Below are positions 1-6,183 of a stretch of DNA of 39,668 nt, piece after piece. How positions within the stretch are numbered: the first letter of the stretch is position 1; the number at the start of each line of letters is the position of its first letter. The position numbers were made by a program, and so were the translations under genes. The stretch is from a virus, in the IMG/VR virus record IMGVR_UViG_3300037069_001198, positions 1-39,668 of that record, one strand, 5' to 3'. The notes below the pieces were generated by a model, which saw nothing but the letters and a program-made list of their open reading frames with translations, was not told where the DNA came from and ran no database searches.

Positions 1-72
1 AACACCTTCCGATTGATTTGCGGATTCCGGGATATGGGAATCGGTGCCCCCGACCAGTCCGGTTGGAACGCT

Positions 73-204
73 CTATAGGCCGTTGACGTCGGCCAGCCCC
101 ATGGCGCGGGCAAGATCGGTCCGATTGTGAATCCCGTTGCTGGCGAATGCTTTCGGCACTAGGTGCTGAATCCAACGTAGTTGATACCCACAGCGCGATC
201 CCAT
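73..204 (-). pseudogene. Possible remnant of a LuxR-type DNA-binding domain
   Basis: A 43-codon reading frame runs from an ATG at 202-204 to a TAG at 73-75. Its second half (IHNRTDLARAMGLADVNG) resembles the last helix and tail of LuxR/NarL-type helix-turn-helix domains, where a ...NRT-(E/D/Q)-L-A... segment is typical. Upstream of the ATG I see no continuation, so only a C-terminal scrap of such a domain would remain. It has no clear ribosome binding site. It may be a decayed gene from the host or an earlier element next to the lysogeny region. The similarity is short, so a chance match is possible. Confidence 0.3.
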
Positions 205-247
205 GGCACGCTAACATACAGTTGCACATGTGTATATGTCTAGCTTT

Positions 248-300
248 TCGGAGAACTTTCCGACAAGCAGGAATATATCGACATTCTATGAATCGGAAAG
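248..300. promoter_or_regulatory. Inverted repeats upstream of the HTH regulator
   Basis: TCGGA (248-252) and TCCGA (259-263) form a palindrome with a 6-base spacer. The overlapping CTTTCCGA (256-263) is repeated inverted as TCGGAAAG at 293-300. These lie about 75 to 130 bases before the likely start of the regulator, in a locally AT-rich stretch, as expected for an autoregulatory operator. No clear -35/-10 pair could be assigned. Binding by the regulator is inference. Confidence 0.35.
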
Positions 301-375
301 GTGCAGGTTAAAGGCATATTTAAGTACCCGAGTCTGCTCGCTCAACACTTGACTCTTCCCAGTTGTGGGAATAAC

Positions 376-783
376 GTGCCACCCATGCAACCAGATGACA
401 GCGGAAAGGATCCCGACCTGGTCCTCTCCTACCTGCTCGGTCGAAGGCTGCGGGCCGAAGAACTGCTCGAAGCTTTCGAACTCACCAAATCCACCTACTA
501 CGAGAGACTGCAATCCGGAAAGCTGATCACCGCAGACAGCCTGATCACCGCCGCCCGCAACCTGGGACTCAACCCCATGGACCTCCTCGTCCGATACGGA
601 CTACTCACCTCCCACGAAGTAATCGACGCCGCAGCAGAAGCCGTATCCTCCGCTGAGGAGGTTGCCCCCCTCATGGGAAAATCATTGACCACGGCAGAGA
701 GGAGGGCGGTGACCAGGGTGGCGAAAAAACTGATCAAAACTAATCCAGAGTTTTCCCCACGCCTCGACAGACCACCGCTATAG
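376..783 (+). CDS. Helix-turn-helix regulator, candidate immunity or lysogeny repressor
   Basis: A small DNA-binding protein of about 135 residues. The segment LRAEELLEAFELTKSTYYERLQSG followed by ITADSLITAARNLGLNP has the layout of Cro/CI (XRE) or EspR-like domains of actinobacteria: a helix, a turn, a recognition helix with STYYERL, then a helix with NPMDLL. The rest is helical and ends in a basic tail. The frame is open from GTG 301; I prefer GTG 376, which has GTGGGAAT just upstream, or ATG 385. It stands first in a short plus-strand set that includes a membrane protein. Its place at the edge of the late block and the inverted repeats upstream fit a lysogeny regulator, but it could also be a partner of the membrane protein. 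Which one cannot be decided here. Confidence 0.7.
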   Translation: MPPMQPDDSGKDPDLVLSYLLGRRLRAEELLEAFELTKSTYYERLQSGKLITADSLITAARNLGLNPMDLLVRYGLLTSHEVIDAAAEAVSSAEEVAPLMGKSLTTAERRAVTRVAKKLIKTNPEFSPRLDRPPL

Positions 784-824
784 AATCATCCTTCCCGGGA
801 GGGCACCGCCAACCATCCCCCACG

Positions 825-842
825 AAAGGGGTTTAACCCTTT
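825..842 (+). promoter_or_regulatory. Hairpin at the membrane protein start
   Basis: AAAGGG (825-830), GTTTAA, CCCTTT (837-842) is a perfect inverted repeat that ends 8 bases before the ATG at 851. It is followed by three copies of ATGATTCC (843, 851, 860) in two frames, so three possible start codons are packed together; the one at 843 opens a three-codon frame that stops at once. In mRNA the hairpin would cover the usual ribosome binding position, which suggests translational control. No T-run follows, so it is unlikely to be a terminator. Confidence 0.4.
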
Positions 843-850
843 ATGATTCC

Positions 851-1630
851 ATGATTCCTATGATTCCAGCCTTCCTGATCGCACCCGCCCTAGGCTGCTG
901 CGGATGGGCCATCTGGTCAAGACGTAAAACCTGGCGCATCCGATGGGACCGCGCACTGACGCTGTCAGTCCTCCTGCAAGCCTTCGCCTTCGCCCTATGC
1001 GCCCCAATAACATCCAGCGGACCGGGACACCTACTGTTCGTAGTCACCGGAACCGCCCACCTGGACGACTACTTCGGGCACCTCTCCTTCATCGCCGCCG
1101 CAGCCTGCGTCATCTACGCCTGCGCCGGCCGCGTCGCCCCAGACGACGAACTAGAACCCCTCATGCGCAAAGTGGAATTCCCCGGCACCGCCGCCGCCGC
1201 CCTCATGCTCATAGCCCGCACCCTCAGCAACAAACTATCCGCCGAAACCCAACCCGACTTCCTCAATCTAACCTGCGACACCTGGCTCGCCATCTACTGG
1301 CTCATCTATGGCGCCATCGTCATCTACCTACTGGGGATCCTCATCAAACTGCTCCTAGTGCTACGCCAAGACCCCCGCTCCCAAACCACCGCCAACCTGT
1401 TCATCATCTCCACCACATTCGGCATCGCATCCATCACCGCCCTCATCGGCCGCGTCATCATCCCCGGCATACTCTCCGGCTGGTGGGTGTGGGTGCCGCT
1501 CTGCGTCTCCGGATACCTCGCCGCAGCCGCAGCTGCACTCTCTTGGAGACGCCGCACACTCCCCTTCACCCAAAACTGCAAATGCGGAGGCGGCTGCCTA
1601 CTCCTAAGCATGAAACTCCCACCCGAATGA
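851..1630 (+). CDS. Polytopic membrane protein (MAB_1171c-like N-terminal type)
   Basis: A 259-residue integral membrane protein with about seven hydrophobic segments, near residues 1-21, 36-54, 75-93, 113-127, 147-175, 183-205 and 212-232. It ends with a short Cys-rich tail (NCKCGGGCLL). The pattern and the neighbouring helix-turn-helix gene resemble the mycobacterial MAB_1171c putative transporter family. Members of that family as I recall them are longer and carry a C-terminal cytosolic domain, which is absent here. ATG 851 is used; ATG 860 is an in-frame alternative. A hairpin lies directly upstream and there is no good Shine-Dalgarno site. The gene follows the regulator by 67 bases and may share its transcript. 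Possible roles are superinfection exclusion or transport; neither is shown by the sequence. Confidence 0.65.
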   Translation: MIPMIPAFLIAPALGCCGWAIWSRRKTWRIRWDRALTLSVLLQAFAFALCAPITSSGPGHLLFVVTGTAHLDDYFGHLSFIAAAACVIYACAGRVAPDDELEPLMRKVEFPGTAAAALMLIARTLSNKLSAETQPDFLNLTCDTWLAIYWLIYGAIVIYLLGILIKLLLVLRQDPRSQTTANLFIISTTFGIASITALIGRVIIPGILSGWWVWVPLCVSGYLAAAAAALSWRRRTLPFTQNCKCGGGCLLLSMKLPPE

Positions 1631-1632
1631 TG

Positions 1633-1672
1633 ATTACACTTACCCAAGAAGTCATTACATTTACCCAGAAAC
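1633..1672 (+). repeat. Two-copy tandem repeat, possible operator
   Basis: ATTACACTTACCCAAGAA at 1633 recurs as ATTACATTTACCCAGAAA at 1654, a 21-base period (two helical turns) with three mismatches in 18. It sits just before a candidate promoter. The spacing would place two protein dimers on the same face of the DNA. The binding protein is unknown. Confidence 0.4.
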
Positions 1673-1686
1673 GCAGCGCACCCGGC

Positions 1687-1717
1687 TTGACAGCCCCAAG
1701 AAACGACCTGCTAATCT
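1687..1717 (+). promoter_or_regulatory. Candidate promoter TTGACA / TAATCT
   Basis: A perfect -35 hexamer TTGACA (1687-1692) is followed after 19 bases by TAATCT (1712-1717), which fits the mycobacterial SigA -10 form TANNNT. The spacing is slightly long. Transcription would run toward Lsr2 through about 400 bases of leader with hairpins. The two-copy repeat lies just upstream. Confidence 0.45.
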
Positions 1718-2049
1718 TGCCTAGAAGATAAGAGAGTGCGAAGCACCTCGGCAAGTCATCGAGCGTTAGCGAGATGGAATGCCCCCCTCCCCCCTGGGAG
1801 GGCATCTAACGCAACCAGTCCGGGAAGTGCCACCCCAGTCGAGAACGCGACGGTCACCTTCTCCTCCATGCTTAAAACGCAAGCAAAAACAAAACGCAAC
1901 AGACACTGCGGTTAGTGAGTGAGTCACCAAGTTGTCACCTTGGTCGGGTACGTCACTAGGGGAGAGGCGCGGAAACGGTTTGAGCTGCCCGAATTATTCA
2001 CAAACCCGAATGGAGAAATCCAAATGTTTCACCTATGTAAATCAAATCT

Positions 2050-2080
2050 TTGAAAGCGCGAGTCTCCAGTCAACTATTAA
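2050..2080 (+). promoter_or_regulatory. Candidate promoter in the AT-rich tract before Lsr2
   Basis: TTGAAA (2050-2055) and TATTAA (2075-2080) are separated by 19 bases and end 46 bases before the Lsr2 start. The tract is clearly richer in A and T than its neighbours. Lsr2 proteins prefer AT-rich DNA, so autoregulation is plausible. The hexamers are only moderate matches. Confidence 0.35.
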
Positions 2081-2126
2081 ATCAATTACTGCTAGCATGG
2101 CCCCCAAAGGGTAAAGGAGGCCGGCA

Positions 2127-2507
2127 ATGGCCGAGAAGATAATCCGTGTACTGCTAGATGACATGGAGGGCGGAGACGCTGAGGCCACCGGGACTGTGCG
2201 GTTCGGCCTAGACGGAAAGTCCTACGAGATTGATTTGAGTGAGAAGAACCAGGCCAAACTCCGCGGGTGTCTGCAGCCGTTCATCGACAACGCGCGCCCC
2301 GCAGGCGGGAAAGCCACCAAGCAGCCGGTGCAGCGCAGCGGCGGTCCCTCGGGTTACGGCCGGGAACAGTTAGCGGCGATCCGGGACTGGGCTCGCCGGA
2401 ACGGCTGGCCCGAGCTCTCCGATAAAGGCCGAGTGCCAGCCGAGGTGCTAGCGGCTTTTGAAACCCAACCCACAGGAAACGGTCAGCCGCAGTTCTCTTC
2501 CACCTAG
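2127..2507 (+). CDS. lsr2: Lsr2-like nucleoid-associated protein
   Basis: A 126-residue Lsr2 homologue, close to the usual size of about 112. The N-terminal half shows the dimerisation domain pattern (LLDDMEGGDAEATGTVRFGL, then YEIDLS). After a linker rich in Gly, Lys and Gln, the C-terminal half carries the DNA-binding domain (REQLAAIRDWARRNGWPELS, DKGRVPAEVLAAFE). The usual RGR minor-groove hook reads KGR here. Lsr2 proteins bridge AT-rich DNA and silence foreign genes in actinobacteria, and phages also encode them. The start is fixed by AAAGGAGG at 2113-2120. Likely roles are control of the lysogenic state or modulation of host silencing; which one is inference. Confidence 0.93.
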   Translation: MAEKIIRVLLDDMEGGDAEATGTVRFGLDGKSYEIDLSEKNQAKLRGCLQPFIDNARPAGGKATKQPVQRSGGPSGYGREQLAAIRDWARRNGWPELSDKGRVPAEVLAAFETQPTGNGQPQFSST

Positions 2508-2564
2508 CCGATCGTTAGGTATCCTTTAGGCGGGGTAGGGTCATCTGTCTAGGGGATAAAGGGT

Positions 2565-2813
2565 ATGAGTGCTGTTAGAGAGATCCGGGATCACGCGAAG
2601 ATGTTCGGGTGGTCCTGTCGCCGCGAAGCGATGGGCGACACGTTTGTGCTGGGGGGGAATATGGTGGCTGTCGATTACCGCAAGGATGGGACTGTGGATC
2701 GAGGCTACCGGTACAGGTTCCATGTGGCGACCGGGCCTAAGCTGTGCGAGGCCACGCCTATCCGGAATAAGAAATCTACGGTTGTGTCCTGGTTGGTTAG
2801 CTTAGGGGGCTAG
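2565..2813 (+). CDS. Small protein of unknown function
   Basis: An 82-residue soluble protein whose family I do not recognise. It starts with a helical, basic stretch (VREIRDHAKMFGWSCRREA) and continues with alternating hydrophobic and charged residues suggesting strands. It starts at ATG 2565, about 9 bases after AAAGGG, 57 bases after the Lsr2 stop, and is followed by a strong terminator, so it is probably co-transcribed with lsr2. The distribution of third-position G and C is that of a coding region. A frame offset by one base has a similar span but reads as low-complexity Trp- and Arg-rich protein and is taken as a shadow. Confidence 0.65.
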   Translation: MSAVREIRDHAKMFGWSCRREAMGDTFVLGGNMVAVDYRKDGTVDRGYRYRFHVATGPKLCEATPIRNKKSTVVSWLVSLGG

Positions 2814-2828
2814 CGCACCCAAAGATAC

Positions 2829-2912
2829 TATGATAACCTATGGAAACCTCCGAGAGGATGGTTGGTTGAGGAGCCGGGACCGATATGACCCCCACGGTCC
2901 CGGCTCCTTTTT
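2829..2912 (+). ncRNA. Possible short terminated transcript
   Basis: TATGAT at 2829-2834 is a good -10 element. A transcript starting near 2841 would run only about 72 bases into the strong terminator at 2870-2912. It would contain a small 5' hairpin (CCTC CGA GAGG, 2847-2857) followed by the terminator stem, the usual build of a bacterial small RNA. No clear -35 is seen, and the hexamer could be chance or could serve the glycosyltransferase by read-through. Low certainty. Confidence 0.25.
2870..2912 (+). terminator. Rho-independent terminator
   Basis: A perfect 13-base stem: GGAGCCGGGACCG (2870-2882) pairs with CGGTCCCGGCTCC (2895-2907), with a 12-base loop and then TTTTT (2908-2912). It ends the lsr2 transcription unit and separates it from the glycosyltransferase. 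Confidence 0.9.
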
Positions 2913-2987
2913 AGACGTTAGCAGAGTCGGCATCGGGTTAACCGGGCGAACTTCGGCATGCGGCCCGGGGGAGGGGACGGGATATTT

Positions 2988-4202
2988 GTGAAGATTACGC
3001 TAGCGGCCTGGGGAAGCCGGGGAGAGTTTGAACCACTCGCCGCCATTGGCCGCGAACTACTCAAACGCGAACACGACGTACAGATAGCCGTCGCGCCCGA
3101 ACTACTAGAACTAGCTGAAACGGCCGGCATATCGGCGGTTCCCTACGGGCCGGATTTACAGGATATCCTCAACCTCTACCGTGACTACTGGACCTGCCTC
3201 TTCCGCACCCCCTGGAAGGTCGCCACCCTCAAGAAACTGGGCGACAAGATGGCCCGATCCATCGAACAAGGCCGCAAAACAGTCAACAAAGCGCTCCTAT
3301 CCCTAGCGGACGGGTCCGACCTGCTATTGACCGGCATGAACTACGAAGACGCCGCATCAAACGTCGCCGAATACTACAACATCCCCCTCGCAACACTGCA
3401 CTGGTTCCCCATGAGACCCAACACCCAACTTCTCCCCATCTTCAGCAAACCAGCAATGACAGCATTCTTCTGGGCTCAATGGAAAATGGAGAAAGCCGAA
3501 GACCAACAACGCCTCGAATTGGGCCTACCGAAAGCCACCAAACCCTCCGCGCAAAGGATCGCCGAACGCGCACTAGAAATCCAAGCCTACGATCCGGTGT
3601 GCTTCCCCGGGCTAGCGCAAGAATGGGACCGGCCATTCGTCGGATCTCTCGCAATGGAACTGCCCACCGACGCCGATGATGAAGTTGCCTCTTGGATCGC
3701 CGGGAAGCCCCCGATTTTCTTCGGGTTCGGCAGCATCCCCGTAGAATCCGCGCCCCACACCATCGCCATGATCCAAGAGGTTTGCGAGCAGCTAGGTGAG
3801 CGTGCCTTAGTGTGTGCCGGATTGAGCGACTTCACCGTCTCCGACACCGAAAACCTCAAAGTGGTGGATGCCGTGAACTTCGCCACCGTATTCCCCGCCT
3901 GCAAAGCCATCGTCCACCACGGAGGCGCCGGAACCATGGCCCTCGCGCTAAGGGCCGGCGTACCCCAGGCGATCCTGTCCACCGACATCAACCAAACACT
4001 ATGGGGAGTCCAGATTAAACGGTTGAAGTTGGGCACCTCCCGAAGGTTCTCAGCCGCATCAAAGAAAAACCTAGTCAAGGATCTACACGCCATCCTCGCG
4101 CCCGAATATGTGAGGCGAGCCCAGGAAGTTTCGGCCAAAATGACCCAGCCATCTGAGGGCGTCGCGAAAGCCGCCGACCTAGTGGAAAATTACGCACGTT
4201 AA
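2988..4202 (+). CDS. Family 1 (UGT/MGT-like) glycosyltransferase
   Basis: A 404-residue GT-B-fold glycosyltransferase. The N-terminus KITLAAWGSRGEFEPLAAIG is the acceptor-side start of this family. The C-terminal donor-binding signature HHGGAGT lies at residues 310-316 and is followed by RAGVPQAILSTDINQ. The closest matches from memory are mycobacterial enzymes that glycosylate surface lipids such as glycopeptidolipids and phenolic glycolipids. GTG 2988 is chosen over ATG 2958 because GAGGGG lies 8-13 bases upstream of it and the conserved domain starts there. The gene lies beyond the lsr2 terminator and is convergent with the lysis genes, so it needs its own promoter, which I could not place. 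Surface glycolipids are phage receptors in mycobacteria, so a prophage-expressed copy could change the host envelope. That role is inference. Confidence 0.88.
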   Translation: MKITLAAWGSRGEFEPLAAIGRELLKREHDVQIAVAPELLELAETAGISAVPYGPDLQDILNLYRDYWTCLFRTPWKVATLKKLGDKMARSIEQGRKTVNKALLSLADGSDLLLTGMNYEDAASNVAEYYNIPLATLHWFPMRPNTQLLPIFSKPAMTAFFWAQWKMEKAEDQQRLELGLPKATKPSAQRIAERALEIQAYDPVCFPGLAQEWDRPFVGSLAMELPTDADDEVASWIAGKPPIFFGFGSIPVESAPHTIAMIQEVCEQLGERALVCAGLSDFTVSDTENLKVVDAVNFATVFPACKAIVHHGGAGTMALALRAGVPQAILSTDINQTLWGVQIKRLKLGTSRRFSAASKKNLVKDLHAILAPEYVRRAQEVSAKMTQPSEGVAKAADLVENYAR

Positions 4203-4212
4203 AAACGGAAAG

Positions 4213-4246
4213 AAGCCCGGCACCCCCAAAAGGAGATACCGGGCTT
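4213..4246. terminator. Bidirectional terminator between convergent genes
   Basis: AAGCCCGG (4213-4220) pairs with CCGGGCTT (4239-4246) around an 18-base loop. On the minus strand the stem is followed by T-rich sequence (TCTTTCCGTTTTT), so it should end the late operon after the redoxin gene. On the plus strand no strong T-run follows, so ending of the glycosyltransferase transcript would be weaker. Confidence 0.6.
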
Positions 4247-4315
4247 AATGCCGTCTAATCAGTCCACACAGCGCCGCAACCGCCTCTCGGGCATAACGAC
4301 CCTACCGAAGCCGCT

Positions 4316-4570
4316 TCAGTCGCCTACGGTGGCGCTCAACTCGTCTATCAACTCCGGGCGAAAGCCAGACCAGCTAGTGGTCACACCCTCACCGTAATCA
4401 GCCTCAACCACCGGGGCAGACCCATGCCCCAAACCCCTAACATACTCAAGGGTCTCAAAATCCAGGGCAACCTCCTCGAAAGGAATACCCAACCGGCGGA
4501 ACCGAAGCTTAGTAAGACGACAAGGCTGACACCGAGGGGAAGTGAAAATCCTAACCCTCAAGGGCGCCAC
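4316..4570 (-). CDS. nrdH: NrdH-type glutaredoxin-like protein
   Basis: An 84-residue thioredoxin-fold redoxin. The active site CQPC is at residues 14-17 after the strand VRIFTSP. The cis-proline segment is GSAPVV, and WSGFRPELI is the signature of NrdH redoxins, which reduce class Ib ribonucleotide reductase. Such genes are common in mycobacteriophages. It starts at GTG 4570 and overlaps the upstream membrane protein gene by 13 bases, making it the last gene of the late block. Its position in a late lysis cassette rather than with DNA metabolism genes is odd: no ribonucleotide reductase is in the window, so it would have to serve the host enzyme or one encoded elsewhere. Confidence 0.88.
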   Translation of the reverse strand: MAPLRVRIFTSPRCQPCRLTKLRFRRLGIPFEEVALDFETLEYVRGLGHGSAPVVEADYGEGVTTSWSGFRPELIDELSATVGD

Positions 4571-4950
4571 CCGTCATGCCAACGCCGACAAAACTCCGAA
4601 TACGTGATCCGCAACGGAAGCAGCTTCAACACCGCAGGACAATTCTCCGCGATCAAAATATCCGCCGCATGGTGATACTCCGTGTCAGCCACCATATAAG
4701 CAGTCGCACAGTCCAACTTATCCACCGTCTCATCCAGCAACTTCTCGACGTTCTTCACCCGCTCCAGGGCCTTCTTCGGCGCAGTCGCCTTCTCGTTGAT
4801 CCGCTTACCCAGCCGGCCAAACACAGAAGCCAGCGACTCCGACGCCTTAATCGCCTCGTAGAGGAAGAAGCCGACAATGCCCGCGACGATAATCGGCCAC
4901 AGCCATGCGGGCATGTGAGACCAAAATTGGTCAGGTACGTCCGGGGTCAT
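4558..4950 (-). CDS. Single-pass membrane protein of the lysis cassette, holin-like
   Basis: A 130-residue protein with one N-terminal membrane segment (LWPIIVAGIVGFFLYEAI, near residues 17-34). A long helical region rich in Lys, Glu and Leu follows (about 45-85), then a C-terminal domain with several Cys and His residues. It overlaps the two-segment holin gene by 20 bases and precedes the redoxin gene. In mycobacteriophages a second small membrane protein after the holin is common and may act as a second holin or as a regulator of lysis timing. The specific role is not shown by the sequence. Confidence 0.6.
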   Translation of the reverse strand: MTPDVPDQFWSHMPAWLWPIIVAGIVGFFLYEAIKASESLASVFGRLGKRINEKATAPKKALERVKNVEKLLDETVDKLDCATAYMVADTEYHHAADILIAENCPAVLKLLPLRITYSEFCRRWHDGWRP

Positions 4951-5233
4951 GCTTCACCAGATACTTCAGCTTCGCCCTCCACACCGGCTGACCGGAGACC
5001 CAGTTGACTTCCTCCACCACCCTGTTGTTCGACAAGAACGACGCCACAGCCGTCAAAGCCGCCGTAACCCCCGAGAACAGGGCCAGATGCGCAGCCGACA
5101 CACTCGGGAAAGTCACCTCAAACAGAGCAATGATTGACACGGCCGCGGTAGCAGCCGCCACGATCTCCTTACGGATCTGGGGAAGGTTGCGGACAACGGC
5201 CTTCGCCCCGTCGACAAAACCCTTAAAACTCAT
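4931..5233 (-). CDS. Holin with two membrane segments
   Basis: A 100-residue protein with two hydrophobic segments: EIVAAATAAVSIIALFEVTF near residues 23-42 and a second around 48-67 (AALTAVASFL). A charged C-terminus follows. Size, topology and position directly after lysin B match the holins of mycobacteriophages, which permeabilise the cytoplasmic membrane to release lysin A. ATG 5233 is preferred: AGAGGA lies upstream and the ATG shares one base with the lysin B stop (TGATG). A TTG one codon earlier is a weaker option. Confidence 0.75.
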   Translation of the reverse strand: MSFKGFVDGAKAVVRNLPQIRKEIVAAATAAVSIIALFEVTFPSVSAAHLALFSGVTAALTAVASFLSNNRVVEEVNWVSGQPVWRAKLKYLVKHDPGRT

Positions 5234-6183
5234 CAATATCCTCTCTGATGCGGAAGCGAGTTACCGATCGCCAGAGCGTCAGTAATGCAGGCGATCATCT
5301 GCGGCGTGTACTGCCAATGAGGAGCTCCGGTACCCTCAGCAGCGAAAACCATCCCATTGATGATCTCCTCCACCATCCCCACCGGAACAAACAACGACTC
5401 CGCAATCTTGATGGTGTTCATAAAAGACGGGTTCTGAACCTCATTAAAAATGAGATTCCCCACCTTTCCAGGGCTCGCAATAGCGGTCCAAGGATTAGTC
5501 CCAACAGGAGCACTCGAATATATATCCGCGTAATTCGCGCACGACATCACCACCGGCTTACCATCAGGAGCCGGATAATTCGTCTGCTCCTCAGTCAGAT
5601 CCATAACCCCGCCGATACCGCCGGTAACATCGCCGTCCTGATTCTTCGGCACCGGCATCCCCGCCAAAAAGGTATTCCCATTCGCGATACCCGGGCACCT
5701 GAACGGATCCCCAAAGTTATAGATCCGCCAAATGTAAGGCAACAAGTAATGCAGAGACCCAGTCGGACTCAGAATGTCCAGAACCCACACCTGGTCAGTG
5801 ACCATCGCGCCCTGCGAATACCCAGTAATCAGAATAGCCAAGCCCTCATAGGAGCCGCGCTGCTTCCGATAATTCTCCGCATACCACTCCAAGGTGGCAA
5901 CCGTGTAACTACGACCCAACTGGACCGAAGGCCACATCGGTATAGTCGCCGCGGGATACCCGATACACGCCGACGCCCACAAACCATCCTGGGCGTTCGC
6001 CAAACCACCCACGATGCCCGACGAGAACCCCGCCCACCAGCCCGAGCCGTCATCCAAAATAGGCTGCGGAGGAAACGGAGCCCCAGGATAAGCGGTCCCC
6101 TCGACCGCGACAATCAAGCCGGCGGGACTATAAGCCAGTCCATTTCCTTGGGCGCGAATACTAACGAATTCGCTGCTAGTCAC
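5233..6183 (-). CDS. lysB: Lysin B, mycolylarabinogalactan esterase
   Basis: A 316-residue alpha/beta hydrolase of the cutinase-like lysin B family, which cuts the ester link between mycolic acids and arabinogalactan and so detaches the outer membrane during lysis. The nucleophile elbow GYSQGA places the catalytic serine at residue 123, after the strand LAILIT. The likely catalytic histidine is His289 in GAPHWQY, matching the usual C-terminal H-x-x-Y segment, and the acid is probably the Asp in NYADIYSS. The length is somewhat above the phage norm of about 250-300. The start is a GTG overlapping the stop of the small upstream gene (GTGA). It lies between lysin A plus a small gene and the holin, a standard order. 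Confidence 0.92.
   Translation of the reverse strand: MTSSEFVSIRAQGNGLAYSPAGLIVAVEGTAYPGAPFPPQPILDDGSGWWAGFSSGIVGGLANAQDGLWASACIGYPAATIPMWPSVQLGRSYTVATLEWYAENYRKQRGSYEGLAILITGYSQGAMVTDQVWVLDILSPTGSLHYLLPYIWRIYNFGDPFRCPGIANGNTFLAGMPVPKNQDGDVTGGIGGVMDLTEEQTNYPAPDGKPVVMSCANYADIYSSAPVGTNPWTAIASPGKVGNLIFNEVQNPSFMNTIKIAESLFVPVGMVEEIINGMVFAAEGTGAPHWQYTPQMIACITDALAIGNSLPHQRGY

Larger units (their letters stand above)
1631..2126 (+). other. Intergenic regulatory stretch before Lsr2
   Basis: No convincing gene in about 500 bases. It holds a 21-base-period tandem repeat (1633-1672), a candidate promoter (1687-1717), a GC-rich hairpin (1780-1804, arms TGCCC..TCCC and GGGAGGGCA), a 9-base direct repeat AAAACGCAA (1874-1882 and 1891-1899), an inverted repeat ACCAAG/CTTGGT (1926-1931 and 1939-1944), and then an AT-rich tract from about 1985 to 2096 just before the Lsr2 ribosome binding site. 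Micro-frames (ATG 1774 to TAA 1809, ATG 2097 to TAA 2114) are present but unsupported. Confidence 0.5.

Noticed and set aside
943-1731. Long plus-strand frame overlapping the membrane protein gene
   Set aside because: It reads as low-complexity Arg/His/Pro-rich protein, typical of a shadow frame of a GC-rich gene, while the overlapping frame encodes a clear membrane protein.
1774-1809. Eleven-codon frame inside the GC-rich hairpin before lsr2
   Set aside because: No ribosome binding site and only Pro-rich residues forced by the hairpin; the hairpin explains the sequence better.
1920-1960. Repeated GTCAC elements and an inverted repeat considered as an attachment core
   Set aside because: No integrase gene and no second copy of the core are in the window, so a regulatory hairpin is as likely.
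1932-2114. 60-residue plus-strand frame before lsr2
   Set aside because: It covers the AT-rich control region and inverted repeat, lacks a ribosome binding site, has no coding-type third-position bias and shows no family features.
2857-2868. Tiny frame ATG GTT GGT TGA just before the terminator
   Set aside because: Three codons only; the AGAGG before it belongs to a small hairpin, and no attenuator logic for a downstream gene is visible.
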